A program made the position numbers and the translations under genes. Shown one piece after another: positions 18,580 to 28,758 of a stretch of DNA of 64,000 nucleotides. The DNA is from Natronosporangium hydrolyticum (GTDB taxonomy: Bacteria > Actinomycetota > Actinomycetes > Mycobacteriales > Micromonosporaceae), in NCBI RefSeq assembly GCF_016925615.1, contig NZ_CP070499.1, positions 2,790,001 to 2,854,000 on the forward strand, read 5' to 3'. Numbering within the stretch: the first letter of the stretch is position 1; each line of letters starts with the position of its first letter. The notes under the pieces were generated by a model that did not search any database, was not told the DNA's origin, and was given only the letters and a program-made list of their open reading frames with translations.

Positions 18580-20655
18580 GTGGGTAAGCAGACCGCAGCT
18601 TCGCCCCGGCGCGGAGCGTCGCCGCGGGAGCCGGCGCCGTCGCTGCCGGTCGCGCAGGTCTGTGTCGATCTGCCGCTGCCGCACCTGGACCGGCCCTTCG
18701 ACTATCTGGTGCCGGCGGCGGACGCCGACGCGGCCCAGCCGGGGGTCCGGGTGCGGGTCCGTTTCGCGGGGCAGCTGGTGGACGGATGGCTGCTGTCACG
18801 AGCCGCGGAGTCGAGCCACACCGGCCGGCTGGCCTTTCTCGACCGGGTGGTCTCCGCCGAGCCGGTGTTGCGGCCCGAGGTGCTCGCCGCCGCCCGGGCG
18901 GTCGCCGCCAGGTACGCCGGCAACCTCGCCGATGTGCTGCGGCTGGCCGTGCCGCCCCGCCACGCCCGCACCGAATCCACCCCCAAATCCGCGCCGATCA
19001 TGGACCTAGGTACCTCCTCGGCCGGTTCTGAGGCCCCAAACCCCATGATCGGCGCTGAGGGCGCTGAGGGCGCCGAGGAGGGTGGGTGGCGGGCCTACTC
19101 GGCCGGGCCAGCCCTACTGCGGGCGCTCGCTGAGCAGCGGCCCGCCCGGGCGGTATGGACCGCGCTCCCCGGCGAGGCGTGGCCCGCCCGGGTCGCCGAG
19201 GCGATCGCGGCGACCGTCGCCGGTGGCCGCGGCGCGGTGGCGGTGGTCGCCGACGCCCGCGACCTGGCCCGCCTCGATGCCGAGGTCACCGCAGCGCTCG
19301 GCCCCGACCAGCATGTGGCGCTCGCCGCCGCGATCGGCCCCGCCGAGCGCTACCGCCGGTTCCTGCGGGCCGCGCGGGGCGAGGTGCCGGTGGTGATCGG
19401 CAACCGGGCAGCGGCGCTGGCCCCGATGGCCGACCTCGGCCTGGTCGCGATCTGGGACGACGGTGACGACCTGCACGCCGAGCCCCGGGCGCCCTACCCG
19501 CACGCGCGCGAGATGCTGCTCATCCGTGCCCAGCAGGCCGGCGCCGCGGCCCTGCTCGGGGGATTCACCCGCACCGCGGAGGCGCAGCAACTGCTGATGA
19601 CCGGGTGGGCCAAACCCGTGGCCGCCGAGCGGGTGACGCTGCGTCGGCGGGCGCCGGTGGTCACGCCGATCGGAGACGAGCCGCAGCTGGCCCGGGACCC
19701 GGCGGCGGCCGCGGCCCGGTTGCCGAGCGAAGCCTGGCGGGCTGCCCGGGGTGCGCTCGCCGCTGGCGCCCCGGTGCTGGTCCAGGTACCCCGCCGGGGC
19801 TACCTGCCGGCGGTGGCCTGTGGCGACTGTCGGGCGCCCGCGCGCTGCCCCCACTGCGGCGGCCCGCTCCAGCTGGCCGGGGCGGGGGCGGCGGCCAGCT
19901 GCCGGTGGTGTGCCCGGCCGGTGGCCGACCGGCAGTGTCCCGAGTGCGGGTCCCGCCGGTTGCGGGCAGCAGTCACCGGGGCCCGGCGTACCGCGGAGGA
20001 GTTGGGGCGCGCCTTCCCGGGGCACCCGGTGCGCACGTCTGGGCGCGGTGAGGTGCTGGCGTCGGTGCCTGGGGAACCCACCGTGGTGGTCTGCACCCCG
20101 GGTGCGGAGCCGGTCGCCGATGGTGGGTACGGGGCCGTGCTGTTACTGGACACGTGGGCGCTGTTGACCCGGGCGGATCTGCGGGCGGGGGAGGAGACGC
20201 TGCGGCGGTGGTTGGCGGCGGCCGGGTTGGCCCGCCCGGCCGGCGACGGTGGCCGGGTGGTGGTGGTCGCGGATGGTGGCTTGCCGGCGGTGCAGGCGTT
20301 GCTGCGGTTCGACCCCGGCTGGTACGCCGAGCGGGAGCTAGCCGAACGTCGGTCGCTCGGGTTTCCGCCGACGGCGCGGGTCGCGTCGGTGACCGGGCCG
20401 GCCGACGCCGTCGTCGACCTGCTCGCTGCTGCGTCCTTGCCGGACGGTACGGAGCTGCTCGGCCCGGTGCCGATTGCGGCGGAACGTCCGGACGAGGGTG
20501 AGCCGGCGCAACCGCGGGAACGTATGCTGGTGCGGGCGTCGCGGGCCAACGGTGAGGCGATGGCGGCGGCGCTGCACGCGGCGGCGGGAGTCCGCAGCGC
20601 CCGGAAGGCGCTCGACCCGGTCCGAATCCAGGTGGATCCGCTAGAGCTGCTTTGA
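18580..20655 (+). CDS. priA: PriA, primosomal protein N' (actinobacterial, probably non-helicase)
   Basis: A 691-residue replication-restart protein. The N-terminal 3'-DNA-binding domain starts ARVCVDLPL-like (VAQVCVDLPLPHLDRPFDY), and the zinc-binding centre has eight cysteines in CGDC, CPHC, CRWC and CPEC pairs. No Walker A (GxxxxGKT) or DEAH motif is visible, as in other actinobacterial PriA proteins, which are thought to lack helicase activity. Residues 138-159 are encoded by a palindromic genomic repeat (see the repeat entry), followed by a GAEGAEGAE stretch. GTG start at 18580 with AAGGGAG upstream. Confidence 0.9.
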   Translation: MGKQTAASPRRGASPREPAPSLPVAQVCVDLPLPHLDRPFDYLVPAADADAAQPGVRVRVRFAGQLVDGWLLSRAAESSHTGRLAFLDRVVSAEPVLRPEVLAAARAVAARYAGNLADVLRLAVPPRHARTESTPKSAPIMDLGTSSAGSEAPNPMIGAEGAEGAEEGGWRAYSAGPALLRALAEQRPARAVWTALPGEAWPARVAEAIAATVAGGRGAVAVVADARDLARLDAEVTAALGPDQHVALAAAIGPAERYRRFLRAARGEVPVVIGNRAAALAPMADLGLVAIWDDGDDLHAEPRAPYPHAREMLLIRAQQAGAAALLGGFTRTAEAQQLLMTGWAKPVAAERVTLRRRAPVVTPIGDEPQLARDPAAAAARLPSEAWRAARGALAAGAPVLVQVPRRGYLPAVACGDCRAPARCPHCGGPLQLAGAGAAASCRWCARPVADRQCPECGSRRLRAAVTGARRTAEELGRAFPGHPVRTSGRGEVLASVPGEPTVVVCTPGAEPVADGGYGAVLLLDTWALLTRADLRAGEETLRRWLAAAGLARPAGDGGRVVVVADGGLPAVQALLRFDPGWYAERELAERRSLGFPPTARVASVTGPADAVVDLLAAASLPDGTELLGPVPIAAERPDEGEPAQPRERMLVRASRANGEAMAAALHAAAGVRSARKALDPVRIQVDPLELL
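18991..19055. repeat. Palindromic GATCATG repeat embedded in the priA coding sequence
   Basis: Outer arms GCGCCGATCATGG (18991-19003) and CCATGATCGGCGC (19043-19055) form a perfect 13-bp stem. The internal sequence matches the reverse complement of the intergenic copy at 399-465 with 18-bp and 23-bp exact blocks. It is read in frame as 22 residues (APIMDLG...NPMIGA) between two PriA domains. Confidence 0.9.
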
Positions 20656-20740
20656 CCGTAGACTGGGGCGCCGGTCCGTGGGGCTCCGGCCTCGCCGGCG
20701 GTGCCCGGGCCTGACCTATCGAGCGTGTTGAGGAGATCTG

Positions 20741-21307
20741 TTGACCGTCCTGCCGATCCGCCTGTTCGGGGACCCGGTGCTGCGCACGCCGGCCGAGCCG
20801 GTGGTGGATTTTGACAAAGAGCTGCGTCAGCTCGTCACCGACCTCACCGACACGCTGCGGCAGCAGCAGGGCAGCGGGCTGGCCGCCCCGCAGCTCGGTG
20901 TCGGGGTGCGCGCCTTCGTCTTCGATGTGGACGATGTCGAGGGCCACGTGATCAACCCGGTGCTCGACTTTCCGGACGAGGATGAGCAGGACGGGCCCGA
21001 GGGGTGCCTGTCCATCCCTGGGGTCTACGTCGACACCCGGCGGCGGATGAACGTGGTCGCCCGCGGCTTCAACCAGCACGGCGACCCGGTGCAGCTGATC
21101 GGCTCCGGGTTGATGGCCCGCTGCGTACAGCACGAGACCGATCACCTCGACGGGGTGCTGTTTCTGGACCGGCTGGATGCCGGCCGGCGCAAGCAAGCGA
21201 TGCGGGAGATCCGGCAAGCCGATTGGTACGACCCGGATGCCCCGCCGACGGTCAAGCTCAGCCCTCACCCGGGCGGGCAGCCGAATCCGCTAGGGCTCGG
21301 GGGCTGA
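20741..21307 (+). CDS. def: Peptide deformylase
   Basis: A 188-residue metalloenzyme that removes the N-terminal formyl group from new proteins. The three family motifs are intact: [18 protein letters not shown] and QHETDHLDG (metal Cys and two His). A TTG start at 20741 is well supported by GAGGAGA eight bases upstream and by the fold starting at residue 5. It is followed by fmt after 4 bp, so the formylation and deformylation enzymes are coupled. Confidence 0.96.
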   Translation: MTVLPIRLFGDPVLRTPAEPVVDFDKELRQLVTDLTDTLRQQQGSGLAAPQLGVGVRAFVFDVDDVEGHVINPVLDFPDEDEQDGPEGCLSIPGVYVDTRRRMNVVARGFNQHGDPVQLIGSGLMARCVQHETDHLDGVLFLDRLDAGRRKQAMREIRQADWYDPDAPPTVKLSPHPGGQPNPLGLGG

Positions 21308-21311
21308 AGCG

Positions 21312-22241
21312 ATGCGACTAGTGTTCGCCGGGACTCCGGCGGTGACGCTGCCTGCGCTGGCGGCGATCGAGCAGTCCGGGCACGAGCTGGTGGCGGTGGT
21401 GACGAGGCCGGACGCGCCGGCTGGGCGGGGCCGCCGGATGCTGCGTTCACCGGCGGCGGCCTGGGCCGACGAGCGGGGGGTCGAGGTGTTGACGCCGGCC
21501 CGTCCGAAGGAGCCGGAGTTCCTCGACCGGCTGCGGGCGCTCGCCCCGGATTGCGTCCCCGTGGTTGCGTACGGGGCGCTGGTGCCGCCGGCGGCGTTGG
21601 CGATCCCGGCGTACGGCTGGGTCAACCTGCACTTTTCGCTGCTTCCGGCGTGGCGGGGGGCGGCGCCGGTGCAGCATGCGGTGCTGCGTGGTGATGAACT
21701 CACCGGCGCCAGCGTCTTCCAGCTGGAGCCGGGGTTGGACACCGGGCCGGTGTTCGGGACGGTGACCGAGCCGATCGGCGCCACCGACACCGCGGGGGAG
21801 CTGCTGGAGCGGCTGGCCGGCAGCGGAGCAGATTTGCTGATCCGGGTGTTGGATGCGATCGCGGACGGGACCGCGCGGGCGGTCCCGCAGCCGGCCGTGG
21901 GGGTCAGCCACGCGCCGAAGATCACCCCGGCGGATGCACAGGTCCGCTGGTCGGAGCCGGCGGCAGCGGTGGACCGGCGAATCCGGGCGTGTACGCCGGC
22001 GCCGGGCGCCTGGACCGAGTTTCGCGGCGAGCGGCTGAAGCTGGCGCCGGTACGGCCGGTCACCGACCCCGGTGAGTCGTTGGCCCCGGGCGAGCTGCGG
22101 GTGGAGCGCGAGCGGGTGCTGGTGGGCACGTTGACCGAACCGGTCGGATTAGGACAGGTGGCGGCCGCCGGCAAGAAGCCGATGGCCGCGAGCGAGTGGG
22201 CCCGCGGGGTGCGGCCCGCCGTCGGGGAGGGTTTCCAGTGA
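21312..22241 (+). CDS. fmt: Methionyl-tRNA formyltransferase
   Basis: A 309-residue enzyme that formylates initiator Met-tRNA using formyl-tetrahydrofolate. It has [12 protein letters not shown] at the start, the catalytic region [18 protein letters not shown] (Asn and His), and the GLDTGPVF segment with the catalytic Asp. The C-terminal OB-like domain occupies about residues 205-309. ATG at 21312. Its stop overlaps the rsmB start by GTGA. Confidence 0.96.
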   Translation: MRLVFAGTPAVTLPALAAIEQSGHELVAVVTRPDAPAGRGRRMLRSPAAAWADERGVEVLTPARPKEPEFLDRLRALAPDCVPVVAYGALVPPAALAIPAYGWVNLHFSLLPAWRGAAPVQHAVLRGDELTGASVFQLEPGLDTGPVFGTVTEPIGATDTAGELLERLAGSGADLLIRVLDAIADGTARAVPQPAVGVSHAPKITPADAQVRWSEPAAAVDRRIRACTPAPGAWTEFRGERLKLAPVRPVTDPGESLAPGELRVERERVLVGTLTEPVGLGQVAAAGKKPMAASEWARGVRPAVGEGFQ

Positions 22242-23647
22242 GCCGGCACCAGCAGCGGCCGGCCACTTCGACACCGCAGATCCGCCGGAGCGAGGATCCG
22301 CCCCGCCGGGTTGCTTACGAGGCGATCGCGGCCGTCCATCGCGACGATGCCTACGCCAATTTGGTGCTGCCGACGATGCTGACCGAGGTGGGGCTGGCCG
22401 GCCGGGATGCGGCGTTCGCCACCGAGCTGGTCTACGGCACGCTCCGGCAGCGGGGCACGCTCGACGCCGTGCTCGCCTCGGCGGCCAACCGGGAAGTGGC
22501 GCGGATCGATCCGCCGGCGCGGGACGCGCTGCGGCTCGGCGCCTACCAACTGCTGTTTCTGCGGGTGCCGGCGCACGCAGCGGTCTCGTCGACGGTGGGG
22601 CTGGTGAAGTCGGTCGCGCCCGGCGCCACCGGGTTCGCCAACGCGGTGCTCCGCCAGGTCGCCACCAAGGGTTTCGAAGAGTGGTTGGTGGAGCTCGCGC
22701 CAGCGCAGGCCGATGATCCGGTGGGGCACCTGGCGCTGGTGCACAGCCATCCGGCCTGGGTGGTACGAGCGTTCGCCGACGCGCTCGGTGGCGATCTGAC
22801 CGAGGTGGCGCAGGCGCTGGCGGAGGACAACGCCCCGGCGCCGGTGCATCTGTGTGCCCGACCTGGCCGCGCTGATGCGGTGGACCTCGCCGACGAGGTT
22901 GGTGGCGAGCCTGGGGCGTTCTCGCCGTACGCGGTCTACCTGTCCGGGGGCGCCCCGGGCAACCTGCCGGCGATTGGCCAGCGTCGTGCCCACGTACAGG
23001 ATGAGGGTTCGCAGCTGGTGACGTTGGCGCTGGCCGATGCGCCGGTGGCGGAGGGCCCGGCGCAGCGGTGGCTCGATCTGTGCGCTGGCCCCGGGGGCAA
23101 GGCCGCGCTGCTTGGTGGGCTGGCCGCGGAGCGGGGCGCGACGGTGACCGCGGTGGAGATCGCTGAGCACCGGGCGCGCCTGGTGGAGCAGGCGGTGCGT
23201 GGTCTGCCGGTGGCGGTGGTCAACGAGGACGGCCGGGCGGTCGGGCGGGGTGCGGAGCTACCCGCGGGCCAGTTCGATCGGGTGTTGGTGGATGCCCCCT
23301 GCACCGGCTTGGGCGCGCTTCGGCGGCGGCCGGAGGTGCGCTGGCGACGTAGCCCGGGTGATCTGCCGGAGTTGGCGCGGCTGCAGCGGGAGCTGTTGGT
23401 GGCGGCGATCGAGGCCGCCCGGCCGGGTGGCGTGGTCGGCTACGTGACCTGTTCCCCGCACTTGGTGGAGACTCAGGTGAGTCTCTCCGAGGCGCGTCGG
23501 CGCAGCCCGCATCGTACCGAACTGCTCGACGCCCGCGAGTATCTCCCGGCGGGGATGCCCGGTCTCGGCGATGGGCCGACCGTGCAGCTGTGGCCGCACC
23601 GGCATGGCACCGACGCGATGTTCGTGGCGCTGCTCCGGCGCGGCTAG
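22238..23647 (+). CDS. rsmB: 16S rRNA (cytosine-967-C5)-methyltransferase
   Basis: A 469-residue enzyme that methylates C967 of 16S rRNA. An N-terminal NusB-like RNA-binding domain (about 20-165) precedes a SAM-dependent domain with [11 protein letters not shown], the PCTG motif ([13 protein letters not shown]) and the catalytic Cys in YVTCSPH. GTG at 22238 overlaps fmt by four bases; longer readings would extend into fmt. It converges with the SDR gene, their ends overlapping by 4 bp. Confidence 0.94.
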   Translation: MSRHQQRPATSTPQIRRSEDPPRRVAYEAIAAVHRDDAYANLVLPTMLTEVGLAGRDAAFATELVYGTLRQRGTLDAVLASAANREVARIDPPARDALRLGAYQLLFLRVPAHAAVSSTVGLVKSVAPGATGFANAVLRQVATKGFEEWLVELAPAQADDPVGHLALVHSHPAWVVRAFADALGGDLTEVAQALAEDNAPAPVHLCARPGRADAVDLADEVGGEPGAFSPYAVYLSGGAPGNLPAIGQRRAHVQDEGSQLVTLALADAPVAEGPAQRWLDLCAGPGGKAALLGGLAAERGATVTAVEIAEHRARLVEQAVRGLPVAVVNEDGRAVGRGAELPAGQFDRVLVDAPCTGLGALRRRPEVRWRRSPGDLPELARLQRELLVAAIEAARPGGVVGYVTCSPHLVETQVSLSEARRRSPHRTELLDAREYLPAGMPGLGDGPTVQLWPHRHGTDAMFVALLRRG

Positions 23648-24684
23648 GGACCTGTACCGGGGTGGTCCGGGGCCGGCTGGAGGCGCTCCGCGGCCCGCTC
23701 GCCGAGTCGGGTCAGGGCTGACCGGATCCGGGACGGCGACTCGGCCGCTAGCTCACCACCGGGGCGGGCGGGCGAGGCGGTGTCGGCGCTGCGCGGGAGC
23801 AGCCGCTGGGTCACCTCCAGCAGCCAGGCGGTGGCCGCGGGCGCGGCTCCGGCGACCCGGGTGGCTACCGCGGCGACCGGGGTGAGCGTGATCTCGCGCC
23901 GTCCGCGGGCGGCGGCGGCGACGATCCGGCGGGCGGCCCGCTCGGCGTCCATGGCCAGCAGCGGTGCGCTGGCGAGCAGCGCGAACCAGGTGTATTCCTT
24001 GATCGCCTGGCCGGTGAACTCGGCGCGCTGGTGCGAGCCGGTCCGCATCAGCCCGGGGACCACGGTGGTGACGCTGATCTGGTCACCGGCGAGTTCGGCG
24101 CGCAGCCCTTCGGAGAAGCCCACCATCCCGAATTTGGCGGCGCAGTACGGCAGCAGGTGTGGCGCGGCGACCTTGCCCCCGATCGAGGTGATGTTGACGA
24201 TGCGTCCGGCCGGCGCCGCCCGAAGCTGCGGCAACGCTGCGAGGGTCAGATTTGCTGGCGCGAGCAGCATGAGCTTCACAGCTTCGCTGAAGTCGCCCGG
24301 GGTCATGTCGTGCACCGGACCTACCCGCATCACTCCGGCGTTGTTGACGAGGATGTCCAACCGTCCGAACCGGTCAGTCGCCCGGGCCACGAGCAGTTCG
24401 GCCGCTTCCGGGCTGGCTAGGTCGACCGGCACCGCGACGACCTCGGCGCCGTCGGCGGCCAGCGACCGGGCCGCCGTGGCGAGTTCTTCGTCGTTGCGGG
24501 CGCAGATCACCAGCCGGCATCCCATCCTCGCCAGCTCTCGGGCGAGCAAGAAGCCGAGTCCGCGCGACCCGCCGGTGACCAGCGCTACCTGGCCGGTGAG
24601 GTCGGCCGGCGGCCGTCGGCGCCGGGCGATCGCGACCGCGAGCGCCCCGAGCGCGAGCGCGGCGAGGGTGGTCTTGGTGTGCAT
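23644..24684 (-). CDS. Short-chain dehydrogenase/reductase with N-terminal membrane segment
   Basis: A 346-residue NAD(P)-dependent oxidoreductase. A hydrophobic start (residues 5-20, followed by ARRRR) suggests a membrane anchor or uncleaved signal. The Rossmann motif TGGSRGLG, NNAG, the Ser in NITSIGG and the catalytic YCAAK are all present, so the enzyme should be active. The C-terminal extension (about 260-346) is Ala/Arg-rich and not part of the core fold. Substrate unknown. It is divergent from the FUSC gene. Confidence 0.85.
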   Translation of the reverse strand: MHTKTTLAALALGALAVAIARRRRPPADLTGQVALVTGGSRGLGFLLARELARMGCRLVICARNDEELATAARSLAADGAEVVAVPVDLASPEAAELLVARATDRFGRLDILVNNAGVMRVGPVHDMTPGDFSEAVKLMLLAPANLTLAALPQLRAAPAGRIVNITSIGGKVAAPHLLPYCAAKFGMVGFSEGLRAELAGDQISVTTVVPGLMRTGSHQRAEFTGQAIKEYTWFALLASAPLLAMDAERAARRIVAAAARGRREITLTPVAAVATRVAGAAPAATAWLLEVTQRLLPRSADTASPARPGGELAAESPSRIRSALTRLGERAAERLQPAPDHPGTGP

Positions 24685-24838
24685 CTTGTTGAACTACCCA
24701 GTTGGGCGGTCGGCACACCCGGCGGGCCTGGGTGTGCTGCGCCACTTCCCGCGGCACCCTGAATTATCCCGGTCGGGTCCGGTTCACCGGTAGCCTGAGC
24801 GGACATGGCAGCGGTGTGAGGCGGCACGGAGAGGGAGC

Positions 24839-25957
24839 GTGGTTCGGGGGGTCGGCGACCAGGTCGCGAAGCTGGGCCAGCGCACCCAGGTCACCTTGCG
24901 GGATCGGGTGCATCGGGTGCGGTTCGGGGTCTGGCTGGCGCTGCAGACCGGGTTGGCTGCTGGCCTCGCTTGGCTGGTCGCACATGACCTGGTTGGGCAT
25001 CCGGCCCCGTTCTTCGCCCCGGTCGCGGCGGTGGTCACGCTCGCGGTTTCGGTGGGCCAGCGGCTGCGTCGAGCGGTCGAGCTGGTCGTCGGGGTGGCGA
25101 TCGGGATCGCGGTGGGTGACCTGCTGATCGCCTTTATCGGTACCGGCCCGGTGCAGATCACTGCGGTGGTGATCCTGGCGATTCTGTCGGCGATCCTGCT
25201 CGGCGGCGGGTCCGCGTTGGTCACCCACGCGGCGACGTCGGCGGTGCTGGTGGCGACGCTGACCCCGCCCGGCACCGGGCTGAGCTTCCCGCGCTTCGTC
25301 GATGCGCTGGTGGGCGGCTTGGTAGGGCTAGGGGTGATGGCGCTGCTGCTGCCGGTGAACCCGCTCCGGGTCGTGGCCCGTGCCACGGCCCCGATGCTGG
25401 ACCTGATCGCCGAGAACTTGACGGAGACCGGGGCCGCGCTGAGCGGCCGGGACTGGCCGCGGGCCGAGCGTGCGTTGAGCCGGTTGCGGGCCGGGGAGGC
25501 GGAGCTGAGCCACTTTCAGGATTCGCTCGCGGCCGGTCGGGAGGCCGCGGCGCTTGCTCCGATCCGGTGGCGAACCCGCGGCGCGCTGGCCCGCTATCTG
25601 GACAGTGGCGATCAGATCGGGTACGCGCTGCGCAACGTTCGGGTGTTGGTGCGCCGCGCGATCCGGGTGACGGTGGACGGTGAGCCGGTCCCGGAGTCGT
25701 TGCCGGAGGCGGTCATCCTGCTGGGCGAGGCAGTGAGCTGGCTGCGGCGGGAGTTGGCGGAGGGGATCGAACCGGAGACCTGCCGGCAGCGGGCATTGGC
25801 GGCGGTGCAGGAGTCGGCGCGCGCCTACGAGGCCGGGGTCGGCTTCTCCGGCAGCGTGATCGTGGCCCAGATCCGGTCGACCGCCATCGACTTGCTGCAG
25901 GCGAGCGGGGTGGCGCAGGCGGAGGCGAGCGACCTGGTGCGCCGCGCCGCCCGGTGA
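24839..25957 (+). CDS. FUSC / aromatic acid exporter family membrane protein
   Basis: A 372-residue protein with six hydrophobic segments in the first 170 residues (for example GLAAGLAWLVAHDLV, PVAAVVTLAV, ITAVVILAILSAILLGGG, ALVGGLVGLGVMALLLP) and a long helical cytoplasmic C-terminal half. The layout and the FFAPVAAVVTLAVSVGQRLRR segment match the FUSC/ArAE family proposed to export aromatic acids. GTG start at 24839. It converges with the FHA-ABC gene; the 83 bp between them contain a 17-bp direct repeat (GCCGCCCGGTGACCAGT, two copies near 25947-25980). Confidence 0.75.
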   Translation: MVRGVGDQVAKLGQRTQVTLRDRVHRVRFGVWLALQTGLAAGLAWLVAHDLVGHPAPFFAPVAAVVTLAVSVGQRLRRAVELVVGVAIGIAVGDLLIAFIGTGPVQITAVVILAILSAILLGGGSALVTHAATSAVLVATLTPPGTGLSFPRFVDALVGGLVGLGVMALLLPVNPLRVVARATAPMLDLIAENLTETGAALSGRDWPRAERALSRLRAGEAELSHFQDSLAAGREAAALAPIRWRTRGALARYLDSGDQIGYALRNVRVLVRRAIRVTVDGEPVPESLPEAVILLGEAVSWLRRELAEGIEPETCRQRALAAVQESARAYEAGVGFSGSVIVAQIRSTAIDLLQASGVAQAEASDLVRRAAR

Positions 25958-26040
25958 CCAGTGCCGCCCGGTGACCAGTCCCGGGCGCCGCCCGCCGACT
26001 CGCCGGTGCCGGGCGGCCGGTGCTGCTGGCCGAGCCAAGG

Positions 26041-28659
26041 TCAGCGCCGACCCGGCTCCAGCCGCCGCATCGCTAGCCGGGCCGCCGCACCGAGCAGCGC
26101 GATCTGGACCACCAGCAGCAGGATCGATCGCCACCACGAGCCGGTGCTGTGGGTCCAGAGCGGATCGGTGAAGATTGGACGCACCATGCTCAGCAGATCG
26201 ACGGTGCTGCCCCCGGCGGCGAAACCCCATCGGGTGGGGGAGGTCCAGGAGATTTGGTTGAGGACCGCCTGGCCGTGGAGTTCGAACAGCCCGCCAGAGA
26301 GCACCAGCATCGCCATTACCACGACCACCAGTACCGGTGTGGTCTGGGCGACCGACCGGGCGAGCGCGCTGATGCACAGCCCCAACATGGTGCAGCTGGT
26401 GGTGACCATGGCGATCGGCGTGATGATCTCGACCATCGGGGAGCCCATTACCAGGGCTTCGGCGGGGGCGCCCCGGCCGAGCAACGACAGGTAGACGAAG
26501 ATCGTCACCTGGCACACGTTGATCAGACCTAGCACCGCGAACTTGGCTGCCAGGTAGGCGCCGGGGGATAGCCCGACCGCTCGTTCTCGCTGGTAGATGG
26601 TGGATTCGTTGACGATCTCCCGGATCGCGGAGGAGATGCCGATGAAGGAGGCTCCGACCACCAGCACCACCAGGATGCGCATCGCCTCTAGCCGATCATC
26701 GCCGGTGGCACCCTCGGCGGGGCCGAGACCGGTGTCGCCGGGCACGGTGTGGGAGAGCAACGCCAGCACCATCGGTAGCCCGAGGAGGAACAACGCGTAC
26801 CCGCGGTCGGCGGTGATCACCGCGAACATTCGTGCGCTGAGGGTGGTGAACTGGCGCAGCGGCGCCACTGGATCCTTGGCGCGGTTGAGCATGGAGGGCC
26901 GTGCGTTGCTCAGGGCCTGGGCGATCCGGGTGGCCGCCGGCGCCGGCTTCGACTCGTCGCTGGTGTTATTGGTGCCGCTGGCGCTGACGGCCAGGTGGGT
27001 CGGCGGATCGATGCCCGCCGGCGCGGTCTCGGGGGCGGGGGCGGGGCCGGGCTGCTGGCTCCGACCCGGCGAGGGTTGCAGCATGTGGGCGGTGATCGGC
27101 TCGGCGATATATCGCCGGTAGAGGTCGGACTCCCGATAGCGACGGGTCCAGTACTCCGGCTCGCGGGTCACCTTGGCGAACACGTCTGCATAGTCGTCGG
27201 CCTCGAAGAAGCTGAGCACCTCGGAGGGCGGCCCGAAGTAGCCGGTGGTACCGCCGGGGCACATGACCAGAATCCGGTCGCAGACGGAGAGGTGTAGCAC
27301 GCTGTGGGTGACGCAGAGGATGGTCCGGCCTCGATCGGCCATGCCCCGCAGCTGCTGCATCACCTCGCGGTCCAGCGCCGGGTCCAGCCCGGAGGTCGGC
27401 TCGTCGAGGCACAGCATCGACGGCTCGGTCAGCAGCTCCAGCGCCACCGAGGTACGTTTCCGCTGGCCACCGGAGAGCCGGTCGATGCGTTGCCGCGCCG
27501 ATCCAGCGATCCCGAGCATGTCCATGACCTCTTCGACCCGGGCTGAGCGTTCTCGGCGGGGGACGTCGTCGGCGAACCGGAGTCGGGCGGCGAAACGCAG
27601 CGCCCGACGGACGGTGAGTTGCCGGTGTAGCACGTCGTCCTGCGGCACCATGCCGATCCGGTACCGGAGTTCGGCGTAGTCGGCGTAGAGATCGCGGTTG
27701 TCGTACCTGACCCGCCCCGCGCTCGCTTGTTGCAGTCCGGTGAGGGCGCGGATGAGGGTTGACTTGCCGCAGCCGCTGGGCCCGATGATGCCGAGCAGGC
27801 TGCCTTGTTCGAGGGCGAAGCTGACGTCGTTGACGATACGGTGCTTGCCGATGGCCACGGTGACCTGCTCGGACGAGAGTGACACCGGCCCGGCGTCCAG
27901 ATGCTCGTGTAGCCGTTCACCGTCGAAGGCGAGCTGGAAGTGACCGATCGAGACGAGGTCGCCAGGCTCCAACATGACCCGGTCGATCCGGCGTCCGTTG
28001 TGGTAGGTCCCGTTGGTGCTGCCCAGATCGGTGAGTTGGTAGCCGGCGGGTAGTTGCCGCACCTCGGCGTGCCGGCGGGAGACCAACAGGTCGCGGAGCA
28101 CCACGTCGTTCTCGCTGCTGCGCCCGATGCTGGTCACGCCGCTGGCGTCGAAGGCGGCCAGCTCGGGCCGGCCGGCGGCGGGTGACGGCGCCGGTGGTGG
28201 CGGTGGAGCGGCCGGCTGGGGCGGTGGAGCGGCTGCCGGTGGGGCGGCCGGTTGTGGTGCCGGCTGCGCTGGCTCTGCTGGGGAGAGGGTTACGGTCGGG
28301 GGCGCGTCGGCCGCCGGTTGAACTGGCTGGGTGGTTACGGCCGCCGGCGCCGGGAGCCCGATCCGCAGCAGCGGCCCGTCGTGGGCGCTGCCGATGCGGA
28401 TCTCGATGCCGTCGGTCAGCCGGATGGTCTCGCTCCGCTCACCCGCGTGGTGGATGCCGTTGCGGCTGCCCAGGTCCCGGATGACCCAGCCGCCGTCGGT
28501 GCGGGCGATCTCCGCGTGTTGTCGGGAGACTGAGCGGTCGGAGACCACCAGTTGGCAGGAGGGGTCCCGGCCGATCCGCAGGACCTGATCGGTCTGCAGG
28601 AGCGCGCGGGTTGGTTCGCCGTTGAGAGTCAGCTCGAGGACGTGTGCCACGGCTACCAT
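26041..28659 (-). CDS. ABC exporter with two FHA domains, Rv1747-like
   Basis: An 872-residue single-chain half transporter. Two phosphothreonine-binding FHA domains come first (about residues 26-76, RIGRDPSCQ...SRQHAEI; and 176-226, SIGRSSEND...SRRHAEV), joined by a Pro/Ala-rich linker. The ATPase follows with Walker A GPSGCGKST at 293-301, signature LSGGQRKR and Walker B LCLDEPTSG. The C-terminal half is an ABC-2 type membrane domain with about six helices. This is the architecture of mycobacterial Rv1747, a transporter regulated by Ser/Thr kinases. ATG at 28657-28659 is chosen; another ATG lies six codons upstream. Confidence 0.92.
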   Translation of the reverse strand: MVAVAHVLELTLNGEPTRALLQTDQVLRIGRDPSCQLVVSDRSVSRQHAEIARTDGGWVIRDLGSRNGIHHAGERSETIRLTDGIEIRIGSAHDGPLLRIGLPAPAAVTTQPVQPAADAPPTVTLSPAEPAQPAPQPAAPPAAAPPPQPAAPPPPPAPSPAAGRPELAAFDASGVTSIGRSSENDVVLRDLLVSRRHAEVRQLPAGYQLTDLGSTNGTYHNGRRIDRVMLEPGDLVSIGHFQLAFDGERLHEHLDAGPVSLSSEQVTVAIGKHRIVNDVSFALEQGSLLGIIGPSGCGKSTLIRALTGLQQASAGRVRYDNRDLYADYAELRYRIGMVPQDDVLHRQLTVRRALRFAARLRFADDVPRRERSARVEEVMDMLGIAGSARQRIDRLSGGQRKRTSVALELLTEPSMLCLDEPTSGLDPALDREVMQQLRGMADRGRTILCVTHSVLHLSVCDRILVMCPGGTTGYFGPPSEVLSFFEADDYADVFAKVTREPEYWTRRYRESDLYRRYIAEPITAHMLQPSPGRSQQPGPAPAPETAPAGIDPPTHLAVSASGTNNTSDESKPAPAATRIAQALSNARPSMLNRAKDPVAPLRQFTTLSARMFAVITADRGYALFLLGLPMVLALLSHTVPGDTGLGPAEGATGDDRLEAMRILVVLVVGASFIGISSAIREIVNESTIYQRERAVGLSPGAYLAAKFAVLGLINVCQVTIFVYLSLLGRGAPAEALVMGSPMVEIITPIAMVTTSCTMLGLCISALARSVAQTTPVLVVVVMAMLVLSGGLFELHGQAVLNQISWTSPTRWGFAAGGSTVDLLSMVRPIFTDPLWTHSTGSWWRSILLLVVQIALLGAAARLAMRRLEPGRR

Positions 28660-28758
28660 GATGCGGTACGCCGGCATGCCGGGCGATCGGCCGACCGGCG
28701 GGGATCGTGCGCACCGGGGCGTAAGCTGGCCCGCTTGGACTGTCCTTAGACTGTCGCG

